DNA from: Protea cynaroides
Taxonomy: Eukaryota > Streptophyta > Magnoliopsida > Proteales > Proteaceae
DNA length: 64,000 bases
Reading direction: 5' to 3'
Assembly: GCA_028583415.1 (NCBI GenBank)
Contig: CM053270.1
Coordinates: 62,299,517 to 62,363,516, forward strand
Below the pieces are notes generated by a model, which was given only the letters and a program-made list of their open reading frames with translations, was not told the origin of the DNA and made no database searches. A program made the translations under genes and the position numbers. This document shows, in pieces, positions 56,101 through 64,000 of this stretch; within the stretch, counting starts at the first letter, position 1, and each line of letters begins with the position of its first letter.

Positions 56101-59100
56101 AATGTATTGTTTTGCAGGATGTACTTGGACCTATGGGCTTAATGAGCTCTAATCCTCTAGAACGGGAAGCAGCAATTGGTTGTCTCTCGACGTTGATGTC
56201 TATAAATCCCAAAGACACGTATTTAGAGTTTGAGAAGGTTAATGCTTAGTTTGTACTTGCTTTAGTTTTGTAGTTCTCTAATTCTGGTTAAAAAAAATGA
56301 TATTATGGCTGTTAAATCCTGACTGGATGAACCTTATTCTATATGGCAGCACTTGAACTATCTTCCAGATCGTTCTCTACACGATGCTCTTTCAAGTAAT
56401 GATATTCTGGTAATAATTAAGAATTATTTTGTTGAATCTATTTAACTTTTTTATGAGATTGAAAAGCAAATTTATTAAATATTGAACTACTCACTGTAGA
56501 AATATTTTTCTTTTATTTCTCTGCATAAATTATGTTTCCTGGCTACATGCTTGAAATTTAAGAGCTTCTCCCTCTTTGGGAGAATAACCTAGATGGCCAC
56601 ATGGAAATATTTCAATTGAGGAAGTTTCAAATTCACTTCATCTCCAAGTATTTTACCCAATGTTTGAAATCTCGCGTCTTGATGCCGTCTTGACCAGGTC
56701 GAGATCTGAGATTTTTGAGATTTCGGTTGAGATCTCGGCGAGGTAGTGCACCTTTTTTCTGGGAGTTTTGGTGGGGTGTCTTGGGGATCAATTGGCCATT
56801 TCAAGGCCTGATGCTCTAGGGAGACCCTATTCTAGCCTACATAAACACATGTAAATCATGTAATTGAAAAAATAATCACATATAATATGGGCTGGAGGGA
56901 CTAGTTAGGCCGAAGGTCTGGTTACCCATTGTTAAGAAAAAAAATCACATAGAGTGGTATACTGGTATTTGGCAAAAAGTATAACATATAGTGGTGCAAA
57001 AATAATAACATCCATAGATCAACACTCATCATTTATTTATGACTAATATCATTTATGTAATGTTTCATTTACTTAAGATATTAGTCATAAAGAAGCAAAC
57101 TCACCCCATTTGAATCCAATAAAACTAATTTAAGTTCAAATTCCAAAAGGATAGAAGTCAACTTTCCAGTTCAAGGGAAAAAAAGGGGTTTTTCGATTGC
57201 TGGGAGATTTTCAACTTTCAAATACTAGTCTTTTTCTCCAAACTAAAAATTTCTATTCTTATTAGAGTAAAATTTCACGAAAAATCAAGAGTTCGTCAAA
57301 ATAATCTATTGTTTTCATGTCCAAAAAGTTGTTTCTATTCAAGCAACTTTAAACAACATTCACATGCTATTGATTATGTGTCTCGGGTGTCATCTCGTCT
57401 TGATCTGCTCGAGATCATTGAAATTTTTGAAATTTCGGCGAGATCTCACTAATATTTAAAACCATGATTTTATCTTGTTGATTCCCATGCAATTTTTTCT
57501 TTTGACATTATACCACTGTCCTCTTTTGTACAATTTTAAGACCATGTACAATTGAACCATGTGCCTTTGTTGAGAGCTGAACCCATTGAATCACATTGGC
57601 TGAAGACCACCTGCAATTTCATTGGAATATCCCATTTTCCCTGAAATGTCTATTCCAGTTCTTAAGGCCAACAACTTTGCTCTAGTAGATTTTCCTTTAA
57701 AAAAAAGAGAAAAAAAGAAAAAAGAAAAAAGAGAAAAAGAAAGAGAAAAAGAAATTTCCTTCTCCTATTTGACTAGAGAACACCAAACCACCTAGCGATC
57801 CCCTCTTATTATTATTCCACCTATTCCTGAAGTACTCAAATTTTGAAGAGAACAACTATCCACATTTAGTTTTTCCTCTCCATCAGGCGGATGCTGCCAA
57901 CAACCAGTGTCATATTCACTACTATAATGTAAGCCTTGAACTTTGATTCCACTCAAGAGGAAAAGGAGCTGCAGCTGTGTAGGAAAGTCAGTTCTTGATT
58001 ATTTGGAAGAGAGTTTTTGGAGGATGGCAACACACCAACACCATGTAAAAAGGCATGAGAATATCCCGGCACATCGTACTCACCGACTAGTGAATGTGAA
58101 GCTGATGAAATGCCTCCTTGGCTCGTCTTCTCAAAGAACAGATGTTTTCTTACCCCAATCCTCTATTAGTGAGGTGCTCCACCATAAGAACTTTTTTCTG
58201 ATAACCCCCTTCAAAGTGTTGGGTCTAATATTTTGTAGAAAATGTTAGTGTGTGGTTTGGATATCATTATTAGAACATATTGATAACTGTATTTGAGGAA
58301 ATTATGGATTGTGACTTCAGGTGTCACGACGAGGCAATGTTAATTAAATGTAGGGTCATGAACATTGTAGGTCGATTAAATGTACTGGTGCATGTTTTGG
58401 TCTCATAGGGGGCTCTCTACATGGAAAAATGGAAAGGTTCGAGAGGCTTTTTTTTGGAGCAATATGGCTTGGGATTGACAACTGTTTTATGAAAGATACG
58501 GACTAAGATATATTGTAACTATGGATTCAACTAAAAAGTCCTGGTTAGTAGCTATAAATGACTGTTTATGGAGTGTTGTGCCCACCTTATTTGCCTTCAA
58601 ATATGCTTCACATTAGCTGTAGGGAAATTTTTTCTTGCTAACTGGTGGGTTTTGGGATAGTGGCTCTATATGCTTAATGTTCTTCCTTGGCCCCCCAAAA
58701 GTTTATAGGTGTCATAAGTATGCTTTAATTTCTTAATTGTTTTACATGTATTGCCTCTTTTTTTTTCCAGTAGTTTCTTAAAGTTCTTGAGACCAATTTC
58801 TATGGTTTCATGTTGTCCCAGATTTTTCGTACTCCAGAAGGAGTGCTGTCCAACGAGCAAGGCGTTTATGTTGCAGAATCTGTTGCTGCCAAAAACACGA
58901 AACAAGCGAAGGGTCGATTCCGTGTTTATGATGACAAAGATGACCTGGTAAGTTTGTATGCTTCTTAAGGCAGGCCTCCGCAACAGTAAGGTTGCTCCAT
59001 CAGTCCATTGTGACCTGGTGGTCATGGTTTCAAATATGGAAACAGCCTCTCCGTGAAGTGAGAGTAAGGCTGTGTACCCCCCCCCCCCCCCCCCAAAAAA

Positions 59101-59652
59101 AAAAAAAAAAAAAAAAAAACCAAAACTAGACCCTGCAGTGGCGAGAGCCTTGTGCACTGGGTACATACTACACACACACACGTGTGTGTATTCATATTTA
59201 TTTTTCCGTTTAAGGCAGCTATAAATATGTAGTGGAAGGGCTGATGCCTATTATGATTTTGTTCTGTTTCTAGGATCATGCGAGATCTAATCATTCTGTA
59301 CAGAGAGAGCCAGCTAGGAGAGAAACTGCAGGGGTGGGAAAGAAAGATGTGGGGAAGGCTGCAAAGAAAACTGGCATGTCATCCTTCATTTTTCTCTTGA
59401 AATACGTACAACTGATACTTTTTCTGTTCTGTTACCTTATATGGATCTTGATATGATTCTTTGATTTATTTAATTCATCTAGACAAGGGTAGGACTGCAA
59501 AGGAAGAGGCACGTGACTTATTGCTTAGGGAGGAGGCCTCTATTCGTGAGAAGGTTAGGAGGATACAGAGGAATCTTTCTTTAATGCTGAGAGCCCTAGG
59601 GGAAATAGCTTTTGCTAATCCTATATTCACGCACAGCCAACTACCTTATCTG
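36009..59652 (+). CDS. GCN1: GCN1 / ILITYHIA translational regulator, 5' part (18 exons)
   Basis: Large HEAT-repeat protein that binds translating, especially collided, ribosomes with GCN20 and activates the kinase GCN2, which phosphorylates eIF2alpha. Plant forms also act in immunity and photosynthesis. Exons: 36009-36120, 39969-40345, 40442-40573, 40714-41095, 41226-41372, 41508-41692, 41784-41910, 41997-42070, 43613-43689, 43799-43835, 43915-44081, 46233-46416, 55273-55350, 56118-56237, 56350-56409, 58822-58947, 59274-59373, 59483-59652. All phases agree and the 2655 nt give 885 residues without a stop. Start MEQSMEILISAAQSVSTSS, then KQRVRIFREDI, matches the family N-terminus. Further matches include VKMLKRNPEIVLEAAEVLL, ARHSDESRRLGALAIVRCLS, RTPEGVLSNEQGVYVAE, and DKGRTAKEEARDLLLREEAS at 59483. 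Usual length is about 2700 residues, so the eEF3-like and GCN2-binding regions lie outside the window. Intron 17 is GC-AG. Confidence 0.95.
36121..39968 (+). other. GCN1 intron 1 (3.85 kb)
   Basis: GT at 36121, AG at 39968, splitting a glutamate codon. It holds one hAT MITE (39165-39528). The rest, including short open frames at 37310-38017 on the minus strand, shows nothing I recognise. Confidence 0.8.
39165..39528 (+). mobile_element. hAT MITE (TAGTTGTCAAGGCG family, copy 1)
   Basis: Ends CATAGTTGTCAAGGCG and, in reverse complement, CGTAGTTGTCAAGGCG. Perfect 8-bp target duplication GGGATAAG (39157-39164 and 39529-39536). 364 bp, filled with CCAAGGCGT and CCTAGGCG words, non-coding. Confidence 0.9.
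42071..43612 (+). other. GCN1 intron 8 (1.5 kb)
   Basis: Contains a GA microsatellite near 42597-42630 and no recognised gene or element. Confidence 0.75.
44082..46232 (+). other. GCN1 intron 11 (2.15 kb)
   Basis: Contains an AT microsatellite at about 45234-45259. No exon or classified element recognised. Confidence 0.75.
47071..47106. repeat. T-run followed by G-run
   Basis: About 15 T then more than 20 G residues. Copy number in such tracts is often unreliable in assemblies. The mirror arrangement (C-run then A-run) occurs at about 59081-59120. Confidence 0.85.
47669..47809 (-). pseudogene. LTR-encoded peptide terminal exon, frameshifted (U8)
   Basis: After a GATGCAG acceptor the frame reads GTLSMADFVDSPTV and runs into TGA at CCCTCTTGAGG. 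A one-base shift restores the tail with cysteines spaced C-I-C-S-G-C-I-Y, as in U1-U7. This is the most distant copy in the window. Confidence 0.6.
48107..48252 (+). mobile_element. hAT MITE (TAGTTGTCAAGGCG family, copy 2)
   Basis: Ends CATAGTTGTCAAGGCG and, in reverse complement, CATAGTTGTCAAGGCA. Perfect 8-bp target duplication ACCCCCAG (48099-48106 and 48253-48260). 146 bp, nested in U8. Confidence 0.9.
48656..48846 (+). mobile_element. hAT MITE (TAGTTGTCAAGGCG family, copy 3, truncated)
   Basis: The left end AATAGTTGTCAAGGCG and the interior match the first half of the copy at 39165, including GAGGGGGTTAGCGCATCAAT. The right terminus is missing. Nested in U8. Confidence 0.75.
49440..50343 (+). 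pseudogene. LINE 3' fragment with zf-RVT domain (+ strand)
   Basis: The frame begins IRIDDGSTLLWQDSYIP (LINE pattern I.DG...W.D.W) and continues to FIAWRVMTCSLPTREILI. Next comes the zf-RVT cluster CCLCWSVTEDISHLFFECPF and SSHLW at 49917-49991, then IYHIWMKRNLRSW. Frameshifts and stops are present. It is the end of a plant L1-type LINE, 5'-truncated. Confidence 0.75.
50460..51150 (-). pseudogene. LINE 3' fragment with zf-RVT domain (minus strand)
   Basis: On the minus strand reads WHDIIWFQGNIPHHSFTI, RVLT.SLPIGRTF, then the zf-RVT-like CCFCWSATDDIPHLLECPFS and FYRIWMERNLWLWISK. It lies tail-to-tail with the LINE fragment at 49440. Interrupted by stops. Confidence 0.7.
51246..51581. repeat. 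CGAGATTTC-type hAT fragment within a 42-bp direct repeat
   Basis: 51288-51480 starts CAAGGTTTTAAATCTCGG and is built of CGAGATTTC words, matching the ends of the elements at 56658 and 61885 but with a shorter interior. It is bracketed by two copies of AAAGAAAATTGT.TTTACAT and TTGAACTCAAAC (51249-51287 and 51539-51576), too long for a hAT target duplication. Confidence 0.6.
51903..52020. repeat. Minisatellite, four ~28-bp units
   Basis: Variants of TGACCTTGGCAATTTGGTCA with CCC-type spacers, four units in a row. Confidence 0.8.
52560..52880. repeat. Degenerate AATCTGG(T/A) minisatellite
   Basis: Recurrent short words AAATCTGGT, AATCTGGACTG, AATCTGAACTG and AATCTGGTCTG interspersed with TATATA, irregular spacing of about 18-26 bp. 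Confidence 0.6.
53125..53154. repeat. CT microsatellite
   Basis: Run of CT dinucleotides. A second run lies at about 53335-53360. Confidence 0.9.
53843..53924. repeat. Three 28-bp tandem repeats
   Basis: Unit begins ATTATCTACATGGCACCC and ends GATTCC. The first two units are identical; the third differs at one base and is truncated. Confidence 0.9.
54898..55075 (+). mobile_element. SINE-like tRNA-derived unit
   Basis: GTTGGTGCAATGGTAAAGGCTC resembles a tRNA-like head with an A-box-like core. A B-box-like stretch (GTGTGAAGTCTCGTGG) follows about 50 bp later, then a non-tRNA body. It is too degenerate to be a tRNA gene. Confidence 0.4.
56410..58821 (+). other. GCN1 intron 15 (2.4 kb)
   Basis: Contains the hAT element at 56658-57466. 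The remainder includes an A/G-rich tract at 57700-57750 and no recognised gene. Confidence 0.75.
56658..57466 (+). mobile_element. hAT-like element (TTTAAATCTCG family)
   Basis: Left end CAATGTTTGAAATCTCG, right end in reverse complement CATGGTTTTAAATATTAG. Flanks ATTTTACC (56650-56657) and ATTTTATC (57467-57474) match at 7 of 8 positions. Interior shares GGGAGACCCTATT...CATAAACACA with the copy at 61885. Non-coding. Confidence 0.75.
58970..59180 (+). mobile_element. Au-type SINE with homopolymer insert
   Basis: Words GTGACCTGGTGGTCATGGTT (tRNA-like head, B-box relative), GGAAACAGCCTCTCCGTGAA, GTAAGGCTGTGTAC, and CCCTGCAGTGGCGAGAGCC then TTGTGCACTGGGTAC are those of the plant Au SINE family. 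About 18 C and 22 A residues interrupt it at roughly 59080-59120. In GCN1 intron 16. Confidence 0.75.
59374..59482 (+). other. GCN1 intron 17, GC-AG type
   Basis: Donor ACTG|GCATG and acceptor TCTAG|ACAAGG. Use of GC is required to keep the frame (T-D-K-G-R-T); the nearest GT would introduce a stop. Confidence 0.75.
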
Positions 59653-60891
59653 GTGCGTGCATTTTGCCACCTGTTCTTACCATTACATTCCTTATTTTAT
59701 GATGAAAATCATGCATCTCTTGAAAGTGTACTCGCTTAGCATATTCAGCTGATAAGTGCCTAGTTAATTGCCAGCATTTGTTGCAACTTCACCTGTTACA
59801 GATGAGAGCTTCCATTTTTTTATTATTTTCTTTTAGTAAGTACTTTGTACATTGAGATGAATGTCTTGTTGTATGTGTTCATTGGTCGCACACTTTTCCC
59901 TTTCATGTATGTGAATTGAAGCTATAGTATTGGCCTTCATTATATGCACACAGGGATTGCTTGGAACTGTGATTTTTAGGTTCGTTTTCTGCATGGGGCT
60001 TGCAGTTGTCATATAGCATCTTAAACTCTATGGAAGTTCGATGGTGCCTGACATTTTCTTTTTAGTTTGTAATCCTTGTGATTGGGGGAGGGAAGAAAGG
60101 TAACTTAATGTTTTTGGGTTAAAGGTTTAAGCCATTGGAAACATAAATGTTATTAGGCTCATATGATTTATATCAATTGTGAACTTCATTGTTCAGTTTT
60201 TTACTAATAGCTGTAAAGATTACCACATGGCAATTTAAAAACTCTGGCCACCAGTTTTTTTATGTGGAGGACAAATCTTATTATTGCAGACCAAAGGGAT
60301 GGATCTGCAAGTCATGGGCTCAAGTAAGGATTGATAAAATAAGATTTTAAGTTGATGGATAATATGACCAGATCTTAATCTTGATCTAATGGTTCAGAAT
60401 TAATGAGGAAAATAATGGATTTTAATTACTAAAATTCTGGATTTACTATAAGAAATAACCAACGAGAATTAAGAAAACGATGGGTGGATTGGTAGTAGTG
60501 AAAATAGGAAAGAGGGAAAATAGGAGAAAAAAAATCAACGTGAGAGGAAACTGATCAAATTTGCTAAAATTAGGATCTAAAGTTCAAAAGATAGAGGGGG
60601 AAATCTTCCTACTGTGGGAATAAAAAAGTGAGTAATAATGGGAGGAGTAATGAGGAGAATAATGGGAGGATAGATGAGAAGAGAAGAAATAACGAGGGAG
60701 AAAGTTGCTGTGAGAAAAGGAGAAATTCTATACCAGATTCAGAGAGAAAGTGAGAACCAGCATGTGAGAGTAGAGGGTCAGAAAGCTCTTTGGGCAGCAG
60801 GTCATGCAAGCGGGTGGTAGCTCAACAGCCTTCAAAACCCTGACATCAATATTCTATTCAATTCCTTCACTCTGCTAAGACTTATCGATTA
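59653..60891 (+). other. Start of GCN1 intron 18
   Basis: Donor CTG|GTGCGTGC. No further GCN1 exon was recognised before the window end. An A/G-rich tract lies at about 60470-60830. Otherwise unassigned. Confidence 0.7.
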
Positions 60892-61311
60892 TGTTAGCAA
60901 TACAATTATAACAATAACTGCTTTGTCAAAGCAGTTTAATACTGTGGGGACTTAGTCTACTCTGGTCTAATTTACTTTCTGTATGTTAGAATCCTTAGTC
61001 TAGTTTGTTTTTCTAGTCTCCTAGTCTTAGCTAATTTTGTATTTTAGTTATTGCTTTTAGTGTTAAGCCGGTGTTGCCTGTAGGTCGTGATGTGCCCAGT
61101 ATATAACTAGGATTGCTGACCCGTGGCTGTCCTACAATTATAAATAAAGACTACAGGGAGGGAGAGATAACTACGCACACAATTTTCTCTCTTTTCTCTA
61201 AAACACTATTCATCAGTTACTCCACGATGTTCACAGTACCCTTCACAATCCTGAGACAGTCTTTTATTTCTCTGTCTTCTCTCCTTCTCCCTTTTTTTCT
61301 ATTTTGTTACA
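60892..61311 (+). repeat. 5' LTR of the non-autonomous element
   Basis: 420 bp, TG...CA ends. Shares TGTTAGCAAT, GGACTTAGTCTA, GTTTCTTTTCTAGTCTCC-like and GACCTGTGG-like blocks with the partial 3' LTR at 63827-64000. A TATA-like ATTATAAATAAAG is at about 61137-61149. Confidence 0.85.
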
Positions 61312-61884
61312 TGGTATCAGAGCGGTTGGTTTGATCTGCCGTTTGAGAGTCGTCTAAGTTTATTGTTATAGTGTGCAGCCACCATTTCTTCTCTGCTGCA
61401 TCTTCCTTTTCGTATTGTACCTGCCACTACTGCAAATATGTTGCTGAGTTCTACTGCTACCGCTGTCTCTTATTCAATGGCTGAATACAAGCAGCAACCC
61501 TAGTCGCCATTTCTATATCTGGTTCCCCAACTATGGCAGAATATTCCTGGATTTTAATGAACTCGAAAATTTCCTCTTCTACATGAGGAGTATGCATAAA
61601 CGAGCAAGCAGAGCCCAGTTACAGAGTATTCCTTGCCAAGCTACATGAAAAAGATTTCCCATTGCTGCCCTTTGCTTTGCGACTAAAGGTTCTCTGACCT
61701 ATCAACTGACCTTTAAAAAGAATGAGAATTTCCAACCTTCATTTAGATGTGTGATGGATCTACTCTATCCTCATCAGATCTGATTTATTCTAGAATTGAT
61801 CTGCTGCTACTGTTGCTATGCAGCCTATGCTGATCTGCTTCCAATGTACTGCTACTGCCGACATACTTCTGATCGTATCAGAAG

Positions 61885-62623
61885 CAAGGCTTAAAATCTC
61901 GGATGTCGGGGTCATCTCGGCCCCTGGGAAAATCTAGATCTTGCCGAGATACTTTAGGGAAACCTTATTTTAGCATAAAACCGAGACACCTCAAAACAGC
62001 CTGTCTCGGTGGCCAAATGTCATTTTTAAGGCTTGATACTTCAGGGAAACCTCATTTTGGCATACATAAACACATTTAGAGTATAAAATTGTAAAAATAA
62101 TCATACTTTGTGGTTGTTTGGGTTTACACCCTTGTTTTGGCAGTAAACGCTGAAGTATATTGTAAACTTAGGCTAATATTGGCTATTGTATTTTATAATT
62201 ATCTAATATAATTATTCAAAAATGGCAAATGAGACAATAAAATAATCCATCAAGGGAATGAGAAAAAAATAACACTTCATTATAAAACTACCCAAGTATA
62301 TCATACAAATCATTACTTCATAGTTCAATACTTGAAGATTTGAAATTTTTTGAGCAAAATAAGAAGAAAAGAGGAAGAAAACTGTTCTCGGTCGAGTTCT
62401 TGACCGAGAACAGCGGTTTTGCCTCTTTTATAACGTTGGGAAAAATTTTAAAAAAGCAATTTCTCACCGAGACTTGGCGAGAAATTGCCGAGAAATCAGT
62501 TTTTCCCGAGATCTCGGGCGAGATTTTCAGCTGATAACGAAACTTGTTATCGCCTAAGATCTCGTATCGGCCTTCATAGAGAAGACCGAGAAAGCCGAGA
62601 TCTCAACGGGATTTTGAACTTTG
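61885..62623 (+). mobile_element. hAT-like element (TTTAAATCTCG family) nested in the LTR element
   Basis: Perfect 8-bp target duplication ATCAGAAG (61877-61884 and 62624-62631). Left end CAAGGCTTAAAATCTCGG, right end in reverse complement CAAAGTTCAAAATCCCG. Filled with CCGAGA and GAGATCTCG words. Non-coding. Confidence 0.85.
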
Positions 62624-63826
62624 ATCAGAAGTTATCAGATCTGATCTATTATATATCTCTGATGATCTGCTGCTGTTCTCAAGTTCCTCTGCTGCCATCG
62701 ATACTATACTTCTCTGAGATCTGTTTCTCAGATCTGATCTAATCTGGGTGGTTGATTTACTGTACTGAGCTTCTCTTGCTGCTGCAAGCTGCTATTGTGA
62801 TTCGCTGATCTGTTAATAGGTATAAGAAGGAGAAGATCAGATCTGGTTACTGATCTTCTCCTTCTTATATATTGCTCATTTACTGGCTACTGCTGCTATT
62901 GATCTGATCTGCTGCCAATACCTATTGATCTACCCTCTGCCTATACCTATTGATCTAACCTGATTTACTGCAAGTACCTATTGATCAGATCTGGTTTTCG
63001 ATTGATCTAGTTTGTCCGTCAATCTGATCTACTGCAAGTACCTATCCATTGCTACTGATTGATCCACTGCCTACATTACTGATCCATTACTGGTGATCTA
63101 TTGCCTGCAATACTGATCTTATCATATCTGTTCTGATATGATATGATCTACTGCTACTAGCCTCCAGCATATCTGAATCTGGTTTTGGTTTACTGCTATT
63201 TAAATCTGTTACTGGCTGAATCTATTACTCCTATGCTGATTTTCTGGTTTTAAGATAGTCCACCTCAATTAGGACTTTATCATATCTCTCATATTCACCA
63301 TTGGATCATACCCAAAATTAGATGACTTTACTAGTTGTCATTAATTACTTGCCTGCCATTTTTGGTCCACTTTTGTTGACAACTTGACTGGATCTTTGAT
63401 TTTTTTCAATTAATCCACTTGTATCATTACCCTGTTCTTAGACACTAGGACTTTACCTATCTCTTAATCCAACTGTTGGATGGTTTTGAAATTTGGTTAT
63501 CATGTTCCTATTAATATTCTACTCTATATTCTACAGTTTGGTATGCATACTAATACCGCAAGGTTCTATCATTGGTTTCCTTCATTGCTGATCTGATCTA
63601 CTACTTATTAGTTACTACTGATCTGCTGTCTCCTGCGATCTGGTGCTACATACTGTTGCCTACTGCAGTAAGCTGCTGCCCATGCTGCTACTGCTGCTGC
63701 TGCCACCGCCTCCTGATCTGCTGCCATTGCTGCTGCTGCTACTGCTAACTACTGCTGCTGCCACACCGTTCCAAGCTGGACATGAGTGATTTGTATGCTT
63801 GCTTTTTTTTGTTTTTTTTTGGGGGG

Positions 63827-64000
63827 TGTTAGCAATGTGCTGATAATAATATCTGCAGTTCAATACCGTGTGGACTTAGTCTAGTCTAGTTTCTATATGT
63901 TAGAGTTCTTTGTATAGTTTCTTTTCTAGTCTCCTAGTCTTCTTTTACTTACTGTTTCTAGTGTTAGTATGTAACTAGCACTGCTGACCTGTGGTAGTCC
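63827..64000 (+). repeat. 3' LTR (partial, cut by window end)
   Basis: Begins TGTTAGCAATGTGCTG and follows the 5' LTR sequence with some indels. The remaining ~250 bp are outside the window. Confidence 0.8.

Larger units (their letters stand above)
60892..64000 (+). mobile_element. Non-autonomous LTR retrotransposon (copia-type primer site), partial
   Basis: 5' LTR 60892-61311 (TGTTAGCAAT...TTACA), primer binding site TGGTATCAGAGC 61312-61323, interior 61312-63826, and 3' LTR from 63827, cut by the window end. The interior has no gag or pol. It consists largely of GATCTGATCT and CTGCTGCTACTG words and contains a hAT element at 61885-62623. A G-rich tract (GGGGGG) precedes the 3' LTR. It lies inside GCN1 intron 18. 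Confidence 0.85.

Noticed and set aside
58666..59294. Minus-strand open frames across 58666-59294
   Set aside because: Antisense of GCN1 exon 16 and of the SINE; kept open by poly-F and poly-G from the homopolymer tracts.

Overview
The window is nuclear DNA from a flowering plant, probably a eudicot. It is AT-rich, with long introns, a plant-type GCN1 gene and many plant transposons. I cannot name the species. The only clearly intact host gene is the 5' part of GCN1 (plant ILITYHIA type), on the + strand from 36009 to beyond the window end. I traced 18 exons that splice in frame into about 885 residues; the remaining two thirds of the gene lies to the right. A decayed, intron-retaining piece of a second GCN1 copy, from the C-terminal part, lies at 1360-1918.

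Layout: 1-3.8 kb holds the GCN1 relic and a miniature LTR element. 3.8-14.5 kb is a field of DNA transposons: two Mutator-like elements with 9-bp target duplications (one carries a piece of an EXO70 exocyst gene), four hAT-type elements, a foldback element, a LINE tail and a short array of ~178-bp repeats. 14.7-35.2 kb is one dead Ty1/copia element that has been split by a nested stack of solo LTRs. 35.2-36.0 kb is the GCN1 upstream region with a foldback element. 36.0-64.0 kb is GCN1, whose introns carry a further solo LTR, LINE tails, SINEs, hAT elements and, in the last visible intron, a non-autonomous LTR retrotransposon that runs off the end.

The most unusual content is the LTR family in the stack. 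Seven insertions (called U1-U7, usually ~2.2 kb once nested DNA is removed) share one orientation. Each has a 5-bp target duplication, five of them perfect. A diverged eighth member, U8, sits in GCN1 intron 12. Read on the minus strand, each LTR looks like a complete small transcription unit: TATA box, leader exon with a GTAAGT donor, a 60-nt exon, and a 122-nt terminal exon ending in a stop codon. The last two exons join in frame to encode a short peptide with the core [Y]-T-V-[ED]-[DN] and a C-terminal C-x-C-x2-C motif. The terminal exon is exactly 122 nt and free of stops in all eight copies within the stack (U1-U7 plus an inverted fragment). A recognisable version survives in the diverged U8. 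The initiation codon is unclear. The same LTRs carry two clusters of a short palindromic word, one in the promoter and one in intron 1. The word is ACCGGT in six copies but GGGTCG/CGACCC in one copy, and there it is switched in both clusters.

The target duplications give an insertion order: copia first; then U1, U3 and U4 into copia; then U2 into U1, and U5 and U6 into U3; then U7 into U5.
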